NCBI GenBank assembly: GCA_020161965.1
Contig: JAIUNH010000166.1
Location: 1-7,780, forward strand
Direction of reading: 5' to 3'
DNA: 7,780 nt
DNA from: Pseudomonadota bacterium
GTDB taxonomy: Bacteria > Pseudomonadota > Alphaproteobacteria > CACIAM-22H2
Shown here: positions 1 to 5,388 of the stretch, in pieces
Layout of the letters: each line of letters starts with the position of its first letter
Position numbering within the stretch: the stretch's first letter is position 1
Notes under the pieces: model-generated
Databases searched by the model: none
What the model was told of the DNA's origin: nothing
What the model saw: only the letters and a program-made list of their open reading frames with translations
Made by a program: the position numbers and the translations under genes

Positions 1-350
1 GTCAGCGCGAAACCGCTGCCGTCGCGCAATTCGACGATGGCATTGGCGGTGGTGTTGTTGCTGCCGGCGACGCGATAGGCGAACTGCCACAGCGCACCGC
101 CGTTGTCGTCGACGCGCGTGACCAGCGCTTCGATGCCGGTAGCGACGCGGCGCGTACCGGCGACGATGCTGCCGGTGCGCGGACAGTAGTTGACCGATTT
201 GACGTCTTCGCCGGCGTCGCGTGCGCTGCGTTCGCCGTAGTAAGCCTCGAAATTCTGCGCCTGCGCCTGCGGCGCGGCGAAACCGCACAGTGCCAGCGCG
301 AGCATCGTCGGCAACTGCGCAAGCAGTGGATTGCTTTTCAGGGATTTCAT
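1..350 (-). CDS. Exported beta-propeller-like protein, N-terminal part (runs off left edge)
   Basis: The minus-strand frame starts at ATG 350-348 and stays open to base 1, giving 116 codons with no stop in the window. A GGAG Shine-Dalgarno sits at 361-358, 7 bases before the start, which supports this start. Residues 1-31 look like a signal peptide: basic start (MKSLKS), hydrophobic core, then AQA before QNFEAYYG, so the product is probably periplasmic or outside the cell. After about residue 54 the pattern changes to blade-like repeats: SIVAGTRR, then ALVTRVDDNGGALWQFAY, then AIVELRDGSGFAL. This G-x-IVAG / VTRVDxNGxxLWQ rhythm is typical of propeller or 'delta-60-like' repeat proteins, with at least one full blade and the start of the next visible. 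The exact family and function cannot be told from the fragment. No partner gene is visible on this side. The frame and signal peptide are convincing; the propeller call is an inference. Confidence 0.72.
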   Translation of the reverse strand, partial: MKSLKSNPLLAQLPTMLALALCGFAAPQAQAQNFEAYYGERSARDAGEDVKSVNYCPRTGSIVAGTRRVATGIEALVTRVDDNGGALWQFAYRVAGSNNTTANAIVELRDGSGFAL

Positions 351-501
351 ACAGGATCTCCGTAACTTCGGGTTGTCATTGCGATGTACTGCGACGCACG
401 ACGGGCCCCAGCGCCGTGATAACAAAGCAGCATGCGTCCCCTGCACGCGAGCGCTACCCAAGGAAGATGCGGACAGGCCGGCCGCTGCCGCGCAGGAAAG
501 C

Positions 502-522
502 CGGTGCCGTGGTCCGGCACCG
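502..522. other. GC-rich hairpin in gene-free stretch
   Basis: A perfect 8-base inverted repeat, CGGTGCCG / CGGCACCG, encloses the 5-base loop TGGTC. Read on the minus strand it is followed by GCTTTCC, which is too poor in T for a convincing intrinsic terminator. It lies between the putative promoter near 671-699 and the gene starting at 350, so it could be a structure in a long leader RNA. A chance GC-rich palindrome cannot be excluded. Confidence 0.35.
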
Positions 523-550
523 CGCCCGTGCGGCGCGCGACGATCGTTCC

Positions 551-564
551 GTGACCTGCATCAC
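551..564. promoter_or_regulatory. CRP/FNR-type dyad GTGA-N6-TCAC
   Basis: The sequence GTGACCTGCATCAC has perfect 4-base arms six bases apart, matching the core of CRP-family sites (TGTGA-N6-TCACA) and resembling FNR/FixK-type TTGAC-N4-ATCAA boxes except at the outer bases. It lies in non-coding DNA about 200 bases upstream of the leftmost gene. No promoter at the usual activator distance is obvious on either side, so function is unproven. Confidence 0.35.
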
Positions 565-669
565 TTCGCCTGCGAATGCGAAGCCCGACCTCGTCGACAC
601 TTCCCTGACCTACCGAACGCCACCTACGGCGCAAAGCGAACAGCGCAGCTTTCGTCCGGTATGCGACAT

Positions 670-700
670 GTTAATAGGTATATTTTACTTTATTGTTAAC
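670..700 (-). promoter_or_regulatory. AT-rich promoter-like patch with inverted repeat
   Basis: Bases 671-699 are 25 of 29 A or T, the sharpest AT island in a GC-rich window. On the minus strand TTAACA (699-694) and TATTAA (676-671) are spaced by 17 bases, close to the sigma-70 pattern TTGACA-17-TATAAT. The same segment is bounded by an inverted repeat, GTTAA at 670-674 and TTAAC at 696-700, extendable by an A-T pair across one T:G mismatch, so a repressor could bind over the promoter. It would read toward the gene starting at 350. Whether transcription starts here is inference. Confidence 0.4.
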
Positions 701-1013
701 CATGCACGGAAAGCAGCGTCGCACTGGCGGACTCGGCGTTGGCGCCGCTACCGACAATAGCCAGGCCGCAGAAGGGCTTGCCGGCATCAGTTCAGGTCGC
801 GACTGGAATATCGGGTTGAATGCAGGCAATGGTAGGCAGCCGCCGCGCGCTGGCCCGCGCCGTCAGGCGCACGCAGGAAGGTCGGGCGTTGCACGAACGA
901 GGTCACCACGGCTTGCCGCAAATCTCGCGAAAGTTTCGATGTTTCAAGAGTGCGCGAAAGCCGCGGCGGTCGCAACAATTCCGCCAAATGCCGATAAAAG
1001 GCCCCGTCAACGA

Positions 1014-1042
1014 AACGGCCCGGTGTGGAACACCGGGCCGTT
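1014..1042 (-). terminator. Intrinsic terminator of icd
   Basis: A perfect 12-base-pair stem, AACGGCCCGGTG on the minus strand and its complement, closes on a 5-base loop (TTCCA). It is followed on the minus strand by a T-rich run reading TTTCGTT (partly within the stem). It begins 26 bases after the icd stop codon, the expected place for a rho-independent terminator. Confidence 0.85.
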
Positions 1043-1067
1043 CACGGCCGGAACCTTCGTCGAAGGC

Positions 1068-2282
1068 TTAGGCGTAGGCTTTCTTCAAGTTCTCGTCGAT
1101 CTTGTCGAGGAACTTGGTCGTCGTCAGCCAAGGCTGGTCGGGCGAGATCAGCACCGCGAGATCCTTGGTCATGAAACCGGATTCGACGGTGTCGATGCAC
1201 ACCTTTTCCAAGAGCTTGGCGAAGGCGGTGACGTCGGGCGTGTTGTCGTACTGGCCTCGATAGACCAAGCCGCGCGTCCAGGCGAAGATCGACGCGATCG
1301 GATTGGTCGACGTTTCCTTGCCCTTCTGGTGCTCGCGATAGTGGCGCGTGACGGTGCCGTGGGCGGCTTCAGCCTCCACGCAGTCGCCGGTCGGCGTGGT
1401 CAGCACCGAGGTCATCAGACCCAGCGAGCCGTAGCCTTGCGCGACCGTATCCGACTGCACGTCGCCGTCGTAGTTCTTGGTCGCCCACACGAAGCCGCCC
1501 GACCACTTCATCGCCGCGGCGACCATGTCGTCGATCAGGCGGTGTTCGTAGGTCAGGCCCTTCGCCTGGAACTTGTCCTTGAACTCGGCGTCGAACACTT
1601 CCTGGAAGATGTCCTTGAAGCGCCCGTCATAGGCCTTGAGGATCGTGTTCTTGGTCGAGAGATAGACCGGGTAGTTGCGCGCGAGGCCGTAGTTGAGCGA
1701 GGCGCGCGCGAAGCCGCGGATCGACTCATCGACGTTGTACATGGCCATCGCCACGCCCGAACCCGGGAAGTCGAAGACCTTGTGGTTGATGTTCGTCTTG
1801 CCGTCCTTCGACACGAAGGAAATGGTCAGCTCGCCCGCCGACGGCACGACGAAATCGGTCGCGCGATATTGGTCGCCGAACGAGTGACGGCCGATGATGA
1901 TCGGCTGCGTCCAACCGGGCACCAAGCGCGGCACGTTCTTGCAGATGATCGGCTCGCGGAAGATCGTGCCGTCCAAGATGTTGCGGATCGTGCCATTGGG
2001 CGACTTCCACATCTTCTTGAGATTGAATTCCTTCACCCGGCCTTCGTCGGGGGTGATCGTCGCGCACTTGACGCCGACCTTGTATTTCTTGATCGCATGC
2101 GCCGCATCGATCGTGACCTGATCGTCGGTCTTGTCGCGATACTCGACCCCGAGGTCGAAGTATTTCAGGTCGACATCGAGATAGGGAAGGATCAGGCGTT
2201 CGCGGATCAACTTCCAGATAATGCGCGTCATCTCGTCGCCGTCGAGTTCGACGATCGGGTTTGCGACCTTGATTTTCTTCAT
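1068..2282 (-). CDS. icd: NADP-dependent isocitrate dehydrogenase
   Basis: This TCA-cycle enzyme oxidatively decarboxylates isocitrate to 2-oxoglutarate, making NADPH in the cytoplasm. The product is 404 residues, the usual size of the homodimeric, eukaryote-like class found in many alphaproteobacteria, not the E. coli type. Visible landmarks: ELDGDEMTR (12-20), TPDEGR (77-82), substrate loop SPNGTIR (94-100) with R109 and R132, metal-binding aspartates in DD (251-252) and YDGDVQSD (D274, D278), and the coenzyme segment HGTVTRH (308-314). The frame is open further upstream, but [15 protein letters not shown] matches the family N-terminus and GGGAGAAG lies just ahead of the ATG at 2282, so the start is secure. 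It is transcribed alone, divergent from the exporter gene and closed by a strong terminator. No key residue is missing. Product assignment is near certain. Confidence 0.97.
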   Translation of the reverse strand: MKKIKVANPIVELDGDEMTRIIWKLIRERLILPYLDVDLKYFDLGVEYRDKTDDQVTIDAAHAIKKYKVGVKCATITPDEGRVKEFNLKKMWKSPNGTIRNILDGTIFREPIICKNVPRLVPGWTQPIIIGRHSFGDQYRATDFVVPSAGELTISFVSKDGKTNINHKVFDFPGSGVAMAMYNVDESIRGFARASLNYGLARNYPVYLSTKNTILKAYDGRFKDIFQEVFDAEFKDKFQAKGLTYEHRLIDDMVAAAMKWSGGFVWATKNYDGDVQSDTVAQGYGSLGLMTSVLTTPTGDCVEAEAAHGTVTRHYREHQKGKETSTNPIASIFAWTRGLVYRGQYDNTPDVTAFAKLLEKVCIDTVESGFMTKDLAVLISPDQPWLTTTKFLDKIDENLKKAYA

Positions 2283-2309
2283 GGAATTACTTCTCCCAGC
2301 GGCGGAATA

Positions 2310-2356
2310 GGCACCGGAAATACTACGATGCCCGGCATGTTTCCAGCGATTTCCGG
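2310..2356. promoter_or_regulatory. Divergent icd/exporter control region with palindromes
   Basis: The 100-base gap between the icd start and the exporter start holds several symmetrical elements: an 8-base inverted repeat CCGGAAAT (2314-2321) / ATTTCCGG (2349-2356), an 11-base palindrome ATGCCCGGCAT (2328-2338), and a further TTTCC (2340-2344) exactly 10 bases before the TTTCC inside the right arm (2350-2354). On the icd strand TAGTAT (2325-2320) could be a -10 box, giving a leader of about 30 bases; no clear -35 was found. The arrangement suggests an operator serving one or both genes. Confidence 0.4.
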
Positions 2357-2382
2357 GCGGGCGCGGATTACTCTCCCGGCGC

Positions 2383-3144
2383 ATGGAATCGGAACTCGTC
2401 CTGGTGCTTTTCGTCACGGGGCTGGCGGGCGGCGTGGTCACGGCGCTGGTCGGCGGCGCCACGCTCGTCACGTTTCCGATCATGTTGATGGCTGGATTGC
2501 CGCCGGTCGTCGCCGTCGCGTCGAATTTGGTGGCGCTGGGACCGGCGAATTTCATGGCCGCGATGGCCGATCGCGGCCGATTGCCGCCGTTCGACAAGCA
2601 TGTCCGCCGGATCATGGCGGGCGCATTCCTCGCCGGCGCCGCAGGGGCGGGGATTCTTCTGGCGATGCCCGAAAAGGCGTTGGAAAGTGCGGTACCGGCA
2701 TTGATCGGTGCGGCGACGCTGCTTTTCGCCTTCGCCGATCGGATAAAGCGTTACGTTCAGCGTCGCCGCCATGGCGTGGCGGCGGATATGCGTGGTGTCG
2801 TGGCGCCGTCGATCGCGGTATCGATCTATGGTGGTTATTTCGGCGCCGGGCTCGGCGTCATGTATCTGTCGCTGTTCACGCTGGGCGGTATCGCCGACCT
2901 GCGCACGGCCAATGCGCTTAAAAATCTCGTCAACGCGCTGAACTCCGCCGCCGCGATCGCGATCTTCGTGGCGATGGGCAGCGTCGATTGGCACGCCACA
3001 CTCGCCATGCTCGCGGGCGGTTTGATCGGTGGATATTCGGGCGGCTTCGCGATGCGCTACATCGCACCGCTCGTCTTCCACCGTCTGGTGACGGGCATCG
3101 GCGCGGTGATGACGCTCGTCTACGCGTGGCGTTTTTGGTTTTAG
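2383..3144 (+). CDS. TauE/SafE (TSUP) family membrane transporter
   Basis: A 253-residue, strongly hydrophobic protein with about seven to eight membrane segments, placed in the inner membrane. Two related glycine-rich segments mark the TSUP/TauE-SafE fold: GGATLVTFP (24-32) followed by [12 protein letters not shown] (44-55), and [11 protein letters not shown] (150-160) followed by [13 protein letters not shown] (176-188). The halves are joined by a basic loop ([11 protein letters not shown], 120-130). Members export sulfite, sulfoacetate or other small organic anions; the substrate here cannot be told. Length is typical. The ATG at 2383 has no good Shine-Dalgarno, but no better start lies upstream and the N-terminus fits the family. 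It is divergent from icd and its stop codon overlaps the end of the LOG gene. No sulfur-metabolism genes are near, so a link to sulfur compounds is not supported by context. Confidence 0.88.
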   Translation: MESELVLVLFVTGLAGGVVTALVGGATLVTFPIMLMAGLPPVVAVASNLVALGPANFMAAMADRGRLPPFDKHVRRIMAGAFLAGAAGAGILLAMPEKALESAVPALIGAATLLFAFADRIKRYVQRRRHGVAADMRGVVAPSIAVSIYGGYFGAGLGVMYLSLFTLGGIADLRTANALKNLVNALNSAAAIAIFVAMGSVDWHATLAMLAGGLIGGYSGGFAMRYIAPLVFHRLVTGIGAVMTLVYAWRFWF

Positions 3145-3725
3145 AACTTCTGCGGCTGCGACGGGATCGCGGGCGGCGGTTCCTCGCGCAATAGCGGCAG
3201 GATTTCGTCGATGCCGTCGACGACCTTGTAGAACTCGCGGAACGACGGCCGCGCATACTTCGCGTCGATGATCCCGTCGATCAAGCCGATCAACCCGTTC
3301 CAATAGCCGCCGAGATTGCAGATCACCGTCGGCTTGTCGTGCAGCGCCAATTGCCGCCAGGTCAGCATCTCGAACACTTCGTCGAGCGTCCCGGGACCGC
3401 CGGGCAGGGCGACGAACGCGTCCGAGCGCTGGAACATCATCGCCTTGCGCGCGTGCATGGATTCCACCACGTGCAATTCGGACACGCTGCCATGGCCGAC
3501 TTCCGCGCGCATCAGATGTTCGGGAATGATGCCGACGACATGGCCGCCTTCCTCGATGGCGCCATCGGCGACGGCGCCCATCAGCCCGACGCGCCCGCCG
3601 CCATAGACGAGGTCGATTTTCGCCTTCCCCAGAATTTGGCCGAAGCGCCGCGCTTCGGTCCGGTGCAGGACCGGGCCTTCGTTCGACGAACCGCAATAGA
3701 CGCAAACCGAACGCAATTGACGCAT
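3141..3725 (-). CDS. LOG-family protein (nucleoside 5'-monophosphate phosphoribohydrolase type)
   Basis: A 194-residue cytoplasmic protein of the LOG / TIGR00730 Rossmann family, often misnamed lysine decarboxylase. Characterised members cleave cytokinin riboside 5'-monophosphates or AMP to the free base and ribose 5-phosphate. Visible motifs: VCVYCGSS (7-14), VYGGGRVGLMG (40-50), the catalytic R93-K94 in MHARKAMM, and the nucleotide-binding PGGPGTLDE (108-116), the family's PGGxGTxxE with E116. The frame extends 47 codons further upstream, but the family begins just before CVYCGSS, so ATG at 3725 is chosen. Its ribosome site is weak, with GGTGCCGGTCC directly before the ATG, so the message may have a very short leader. 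It meets the exporter gene tail to tail with a 4-base overlap (TTAG). Whether the product makes cytokinin-like bases or only handles AMP in nucleotide salvage cannot be decided. Confidence 0.93.
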   Translation of the reverse strand: MRQLRSVCVYCGSSNEGPVLHRTEARRFGQILGKAKIDLVYGGGRVGLMGAVADGAIEEGGHVVGIIPEHLMRAEVGHGSVSELHVVESMHARKAMMFQRSDAFVALPGGPGTLDEVFEMLTWRQLALHDKPTVICNLGGYWNGLIGLIDGIIDAKYARPSFREFYKVVDGIDEILPLLREEPPPAIPSQPQKF

Positions 3726-3726
3726 G

Positions 3727-3759
3727 GACCGGCACCGGAAAATTACCGCGATGCCGGTC
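3727..3759 (-). promoter_or_regulatory. Inverted repeat immediately upstream of the LOG gene
   Basis: A perfect 8-base inverted repeat, GACCGGCA (3727-3734) and TGCCGGTC (3752-3759), encloses 17 bases and ends one base from the LOG start codon. On the minus strand the interior contains TAATTT (3745-3740), a possible -10 box that would place the transcript start less than 10 bases before the ATG. It includes the composite GGCATCG ... TTTCCGGTGCC also seen upstream of icd. Likely an operator or promoter core; unproven. Confidence 0.42.
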
Positions 3760-3899
3760 TGATTAGAGCGGTTCGCGAATGGGAACAAGGGGCGCGGGAA
3801 TAATCTCGGATCGGGGGTGTATATCTCGGTAAGCGCGGCGTTCCCGCCGTGCCGAACGGCTCGCAATACCTAAGCAACCGACCCAAAAGGGGACACCGT

Positions 3900-4343
3900 A
3901 TGCGCTCGAAACTCCGTCTGGCCGCCATCGCGTTGGGCCTGACCTTTGCTGCCACAGGTGCTTTCGCCCAGGCCCCGGAAATCGCCAAGCGCCAGGCCGA
4001 TATGAAAGCGATCGGCGGCGCCGTCGGTCAGATCGCGCCGGTCATTCGCAACGAACGCCCCTGGGACGGCGCGGCGGTTGCCCAGCAGGCCCGGACCGTG
4101 GCCACGAGCCTGACCGACGCCAAAGCGCAGTTCCCGGCCGGTTCGACCGCCGACAATTCGCGCGCATTGCCCGCGATTTGGGAAAAGAAGGCGGAATTCG
4201 ACGGCGCGATGGACCGCGCCATTGGCGTCGCCACCAATCTCGCCCAGCTCGCCTCGGCGAACAACGAAGCCGGCTTCCGCGCGGCCTTCCCGCAGCTCGG
4301 TCAGGCTTGCGGCGCCTGCCATACCCCGTTCCGTCGCCCGTAG
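3900..4343 (+). CDS. Cytochrome c' family protein (class II c-type cytochrome)
   Basis: A 147-residue precursor. Residues 1-23 are a signal peptide (MRSKLRLAAIALG..., cut after AFA), giving a periplasmic protein of about 124 residues. The single haem-attachment site CGACH (137-141) lies at the extreme C-terminus, followed by TPFRRP; a C-terminal CxxCH after a helical body with few aromatic residues is the hallmark of the four-helix cytochrome c' family. Members carry electrons or bind NO/CO. Upstream codons are open from 3849, but the signal peptide and the AAAAGGGGA sequence about 8 bases before ATG 3900 fix the start. It is divergent from the LOG gene (174-base gap) and followed 102 bases later by a diheme cytochrome on the same strand, suggesting joint use in a periplasmic electron chain. 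Family confidence is high; the specific function is not known. Confidence 0.88.
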   Translation: MRSKLRLAAIALGLTFAATGAFAQAPEIAKRQADMKAIGGAVGQIAPVIRNERPWDGAAVAQQARTVATSLTDAKAQFPAGSTADNSRALPAIWEKKAEFDGAMDRAIGVATNLAQLASANNEAGFRAAFPQLGQACGACHTPFRRP

Positions 4344-4360
4344 CGTTAAATCCCCCCAAC

Positions 4361-4421
4361 GGACGCGACCCCACCTCGCCCGCCGGCGGACCTCTCCCCG
4401 GCGAGCGAGGTGGACGCGACC
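4361..4421. repeat. Hairpin element flanked by 10-base direct repeats
   Basis: Between the two cytochrome genes, GGACGCGACC occurs at 4361-4370 and again at 4412-4421. Between the copies lies a large imperfect hairpin: CCACCTCGC (4371-4379) pairs with GCGAGGTGG (4405-4413), then after one mismatch CGCCGG (4381-4386) pairs with CCGGCG (4398-4403) around an 11-base loop. The right stem arm shares its last two bases with the right repeat. There is no T-run, so it is not a classic terminator. It resembles REP/BIME-type intergenic palindromes; if transcribed it could separate or stabilise the two messages. Confidence 0.5.
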
Positions 4422-4445
4422 ACGCGCGGCGTTCACAATCGACCC

Positions 4446-5327
4446 ATGACTCGAACCCCCATCTTCGCCGCTTTCGCGGCGTTTTTCGTTTTCGCCGCCG
4501 GCGCCGCTTTCGCGCAGGACGCCAAACGCGGTGAGTACATCTTCGCCGCCTCGGGCTGTGCGGGCTGCCACACCGATACGGCGAATAAGGGCCAGTTGCT
4601 GGCCGGTGGGCGCGCGCTCAAAACGCCGTTCGGAAATTTCTACGGGCCCAACATCACCGCGCATCCGGACGCCGGCATCGGCAAATGGTCGGATGCCGAT
4701 TTCATCACGGCTTTGCGCCAGGGGCGGCGCCCCGACGGCGCGCATTACTTCCCCGTGTTTCCGTATACGTCGTTCACCAAGATGACCGACGCGGATATGC
4801 GCGATCTCAAAGCCTATATCTTCTCGCTGCCGGTTTCCGCGCAAGCCAGCAAGCCACACGACATCGGCTTCCCGTTCAATCAGCGCTTCCTGCAATTCGG
4901 CTGGAAGCTGCTGTATTTCAAGGCGGGCGAATTCAAACCCGATCCGGCGAAATCGGCGGAGGTCAATCGCGGTGCGTATCTCACGCAAGCGATGGGGCAT
5001 TGCGCCGAGTGCCATACGCCGCGCAATCAACTCGGCGGTTTGCGCACCGACATGATGTATGCGGGCGATCTGAACCATGCAGGGCAGGGCACGAAGGTCC
5101 CGAATATCACGCCGCACCCCACGACCGGCATCGGATCGTGGACGCCGGGCGTCTACGACGATCTGCTGTCGATGGGCATGACGCAGGACGGCGATTCCGT
5201 CGGCGGCGATATGGGCGAGGTGGTGGCGAACTCGACCTCCAAGCTCACGCAGCCGGATCGCGCGGCGATGATCGCCTATTTGCGCCAATTGCCACCCATC
5301 GATCATCGCGTGCGCGGGGGGAATTGA
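4446..5327 (+). CDS. Diheme cytochrome c, periplasmic electron carrier
   Basis: A 293-residue precursor with a signal peptide (1-23, ending GAAFA before QDAKRGEY) and two haem c sites, CAGCH (38-42) and CAECH (186-190). The two lobes are internal duplicates: each haem site is followed by a matching PNITxHPxxGIGxW block (68-81 and 219-232). Probable distal methionines are M113 (FTKMTDADM) and M256 (GGDMGEV), by analogy with the family. This layout matches diheme cytochromes that take electrons from periplasmic dehydrogenases, related to the multiheme subunits of alcohol, gluconate and sorbitol dehydrogenases but with two haems, not three. No dehydrogenase subunit is adjacent, so its donor is unknown. 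An in-frame GTG at 4410 would add 12 residues ahead of the signal peptide and is rejected, although the ATG at 4446 lacks a good Shine-Dalgarno. Confidence 0.92.
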   Translation: MTRTPIFAAFAAFFVFAAGAAFAQDAKRGEYIFAASGCAGCHTDTANKGQLLAGGRALKTPFGNFYGPNITAHPDAGIGKWSDADFITALRQGRRPDGAHYFPVFPYTSFTKMTDADMRDLKAYIFSLPVSAQASKPHDIGFPFNQRFLQFGWKLLYFKAGEFKPDPAKSAEVNRGAYLTQAMGHCAECHTPRNQLGGLRTDMMYAGDLNHAGQGTKVPNITPHPTTGIGSWTPGVYDDLLSMGMTQDGDSVGGDMGEVVANSTSKLTQPDRAAMIAYLRQLPPIDHRVRGGN

Positions 5328-5353
5328 GTTCGAGGGGCTTTCGGGCCTAGGCT
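5324..5353 (+). promoter_or_regulatory. Possible promoter of the LysM-protein gene
   Basis: TTGAGT (5324-5329) and TAGGCT (5348-5353) are 18 bases apart in the gap after the diheme cytochrome gene, a pattern acceptable for an alphaproteobacterial housekeeping promoter. The -35 overlaps the cytochrome stop codon. Transcription would begin near 5360, about 30 bases before the LysM start. Weak consensus; offered as a candidate. Confidence 0.33.
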
Positions 5354-5388
5354 AAGCCGATGTTCCGCCCGATTCCCCTATCCGGCCG

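Larger units (their letters stand above)
351..1013. other. Gene-free stretch between the exported protein gene and the icd terminator
   Basis: About 660 bases hold no frame with a credible start, ribosome site and protein-like composition on either strand. Open frames here are rich in Arg, Ala and Pro and look like chance frames of GC-rich DNA. Contents I can support are a very AT-rich promoter-like patch near 670-700, a GTGA-N6-TCAC dyad at 551-564, hairpins at 502-522 and 564-583, and an 11-base palindrome CGAAAGTTTCG at 928-938. No tRNA cloverleaf or known riboswitch was recognised. If the AT-rich patch is the promoter of the leftmost gene, its leader RNA would be about 310 bases long. Confidence 0.6.

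Noticed and set aside
221..760. Plus-strand open frames of 122 and 179 codons covering the gene-free stretch
   Set aside because: They begin opposite the signal-peptide gene, lack ribosome sites, are Arg/Ala/Pro-rich and show no protein-like pattern.
696..788. A minus-strand frame ending at TAA 696-698 that reads like a protein tail (DAGKPFCGLAIVGSGANAES)
   Set aside because: Only about 30 codons lie between stops and there is no start. Joining it to the 66-codon minus frame at 787-987 needs a frameshift without supporting similarity. It may be a remnant, but is not supportable.
693..2921. A 742-codon open frame on the plus strand across icd and part of the exporter gene
   Set aside because: It runs antisense to icd, which is unmistakable, and then out of frame with the exporter. 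It lacks domains and is rich in Arg, Asp, Val and Gly. Long shadow frames are expected in GC-rich coding DNA.
2368..3735. A 455-codon open frame on the minus strand across the exporter and LOG genes
   Set aside because: It is antisense to the exporter and out of frame with LOG, has a very Arg-rich composition and no recognisable domain.
3782..3825. Possible EcfG-type or sigma-70 promoter for the cytochrome c' gene (GGAAC at 3782, TATATC at 3820)
   Set aside because: No CGTT at the right distance from GGAAC, and no -35-like sequence 16-18 bases before TATATC.
3836..3849. Small hairpin CGGCG-TTCC-CGCCG before the cytochrome c' gene
   Set aside because: A 5-base GC stem is common by chance in DNA this GC-rich and has no T-run or conserved context.
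3870..5306. A 478-codon open frame on the minus strand opposite both cytochrome genes
   Set aside because: Both haem motifs and signal peptides are on the plus strand. The opposite frame is an Arg/Gly/Ala-rich shadow that crosses two genes and their spacer.
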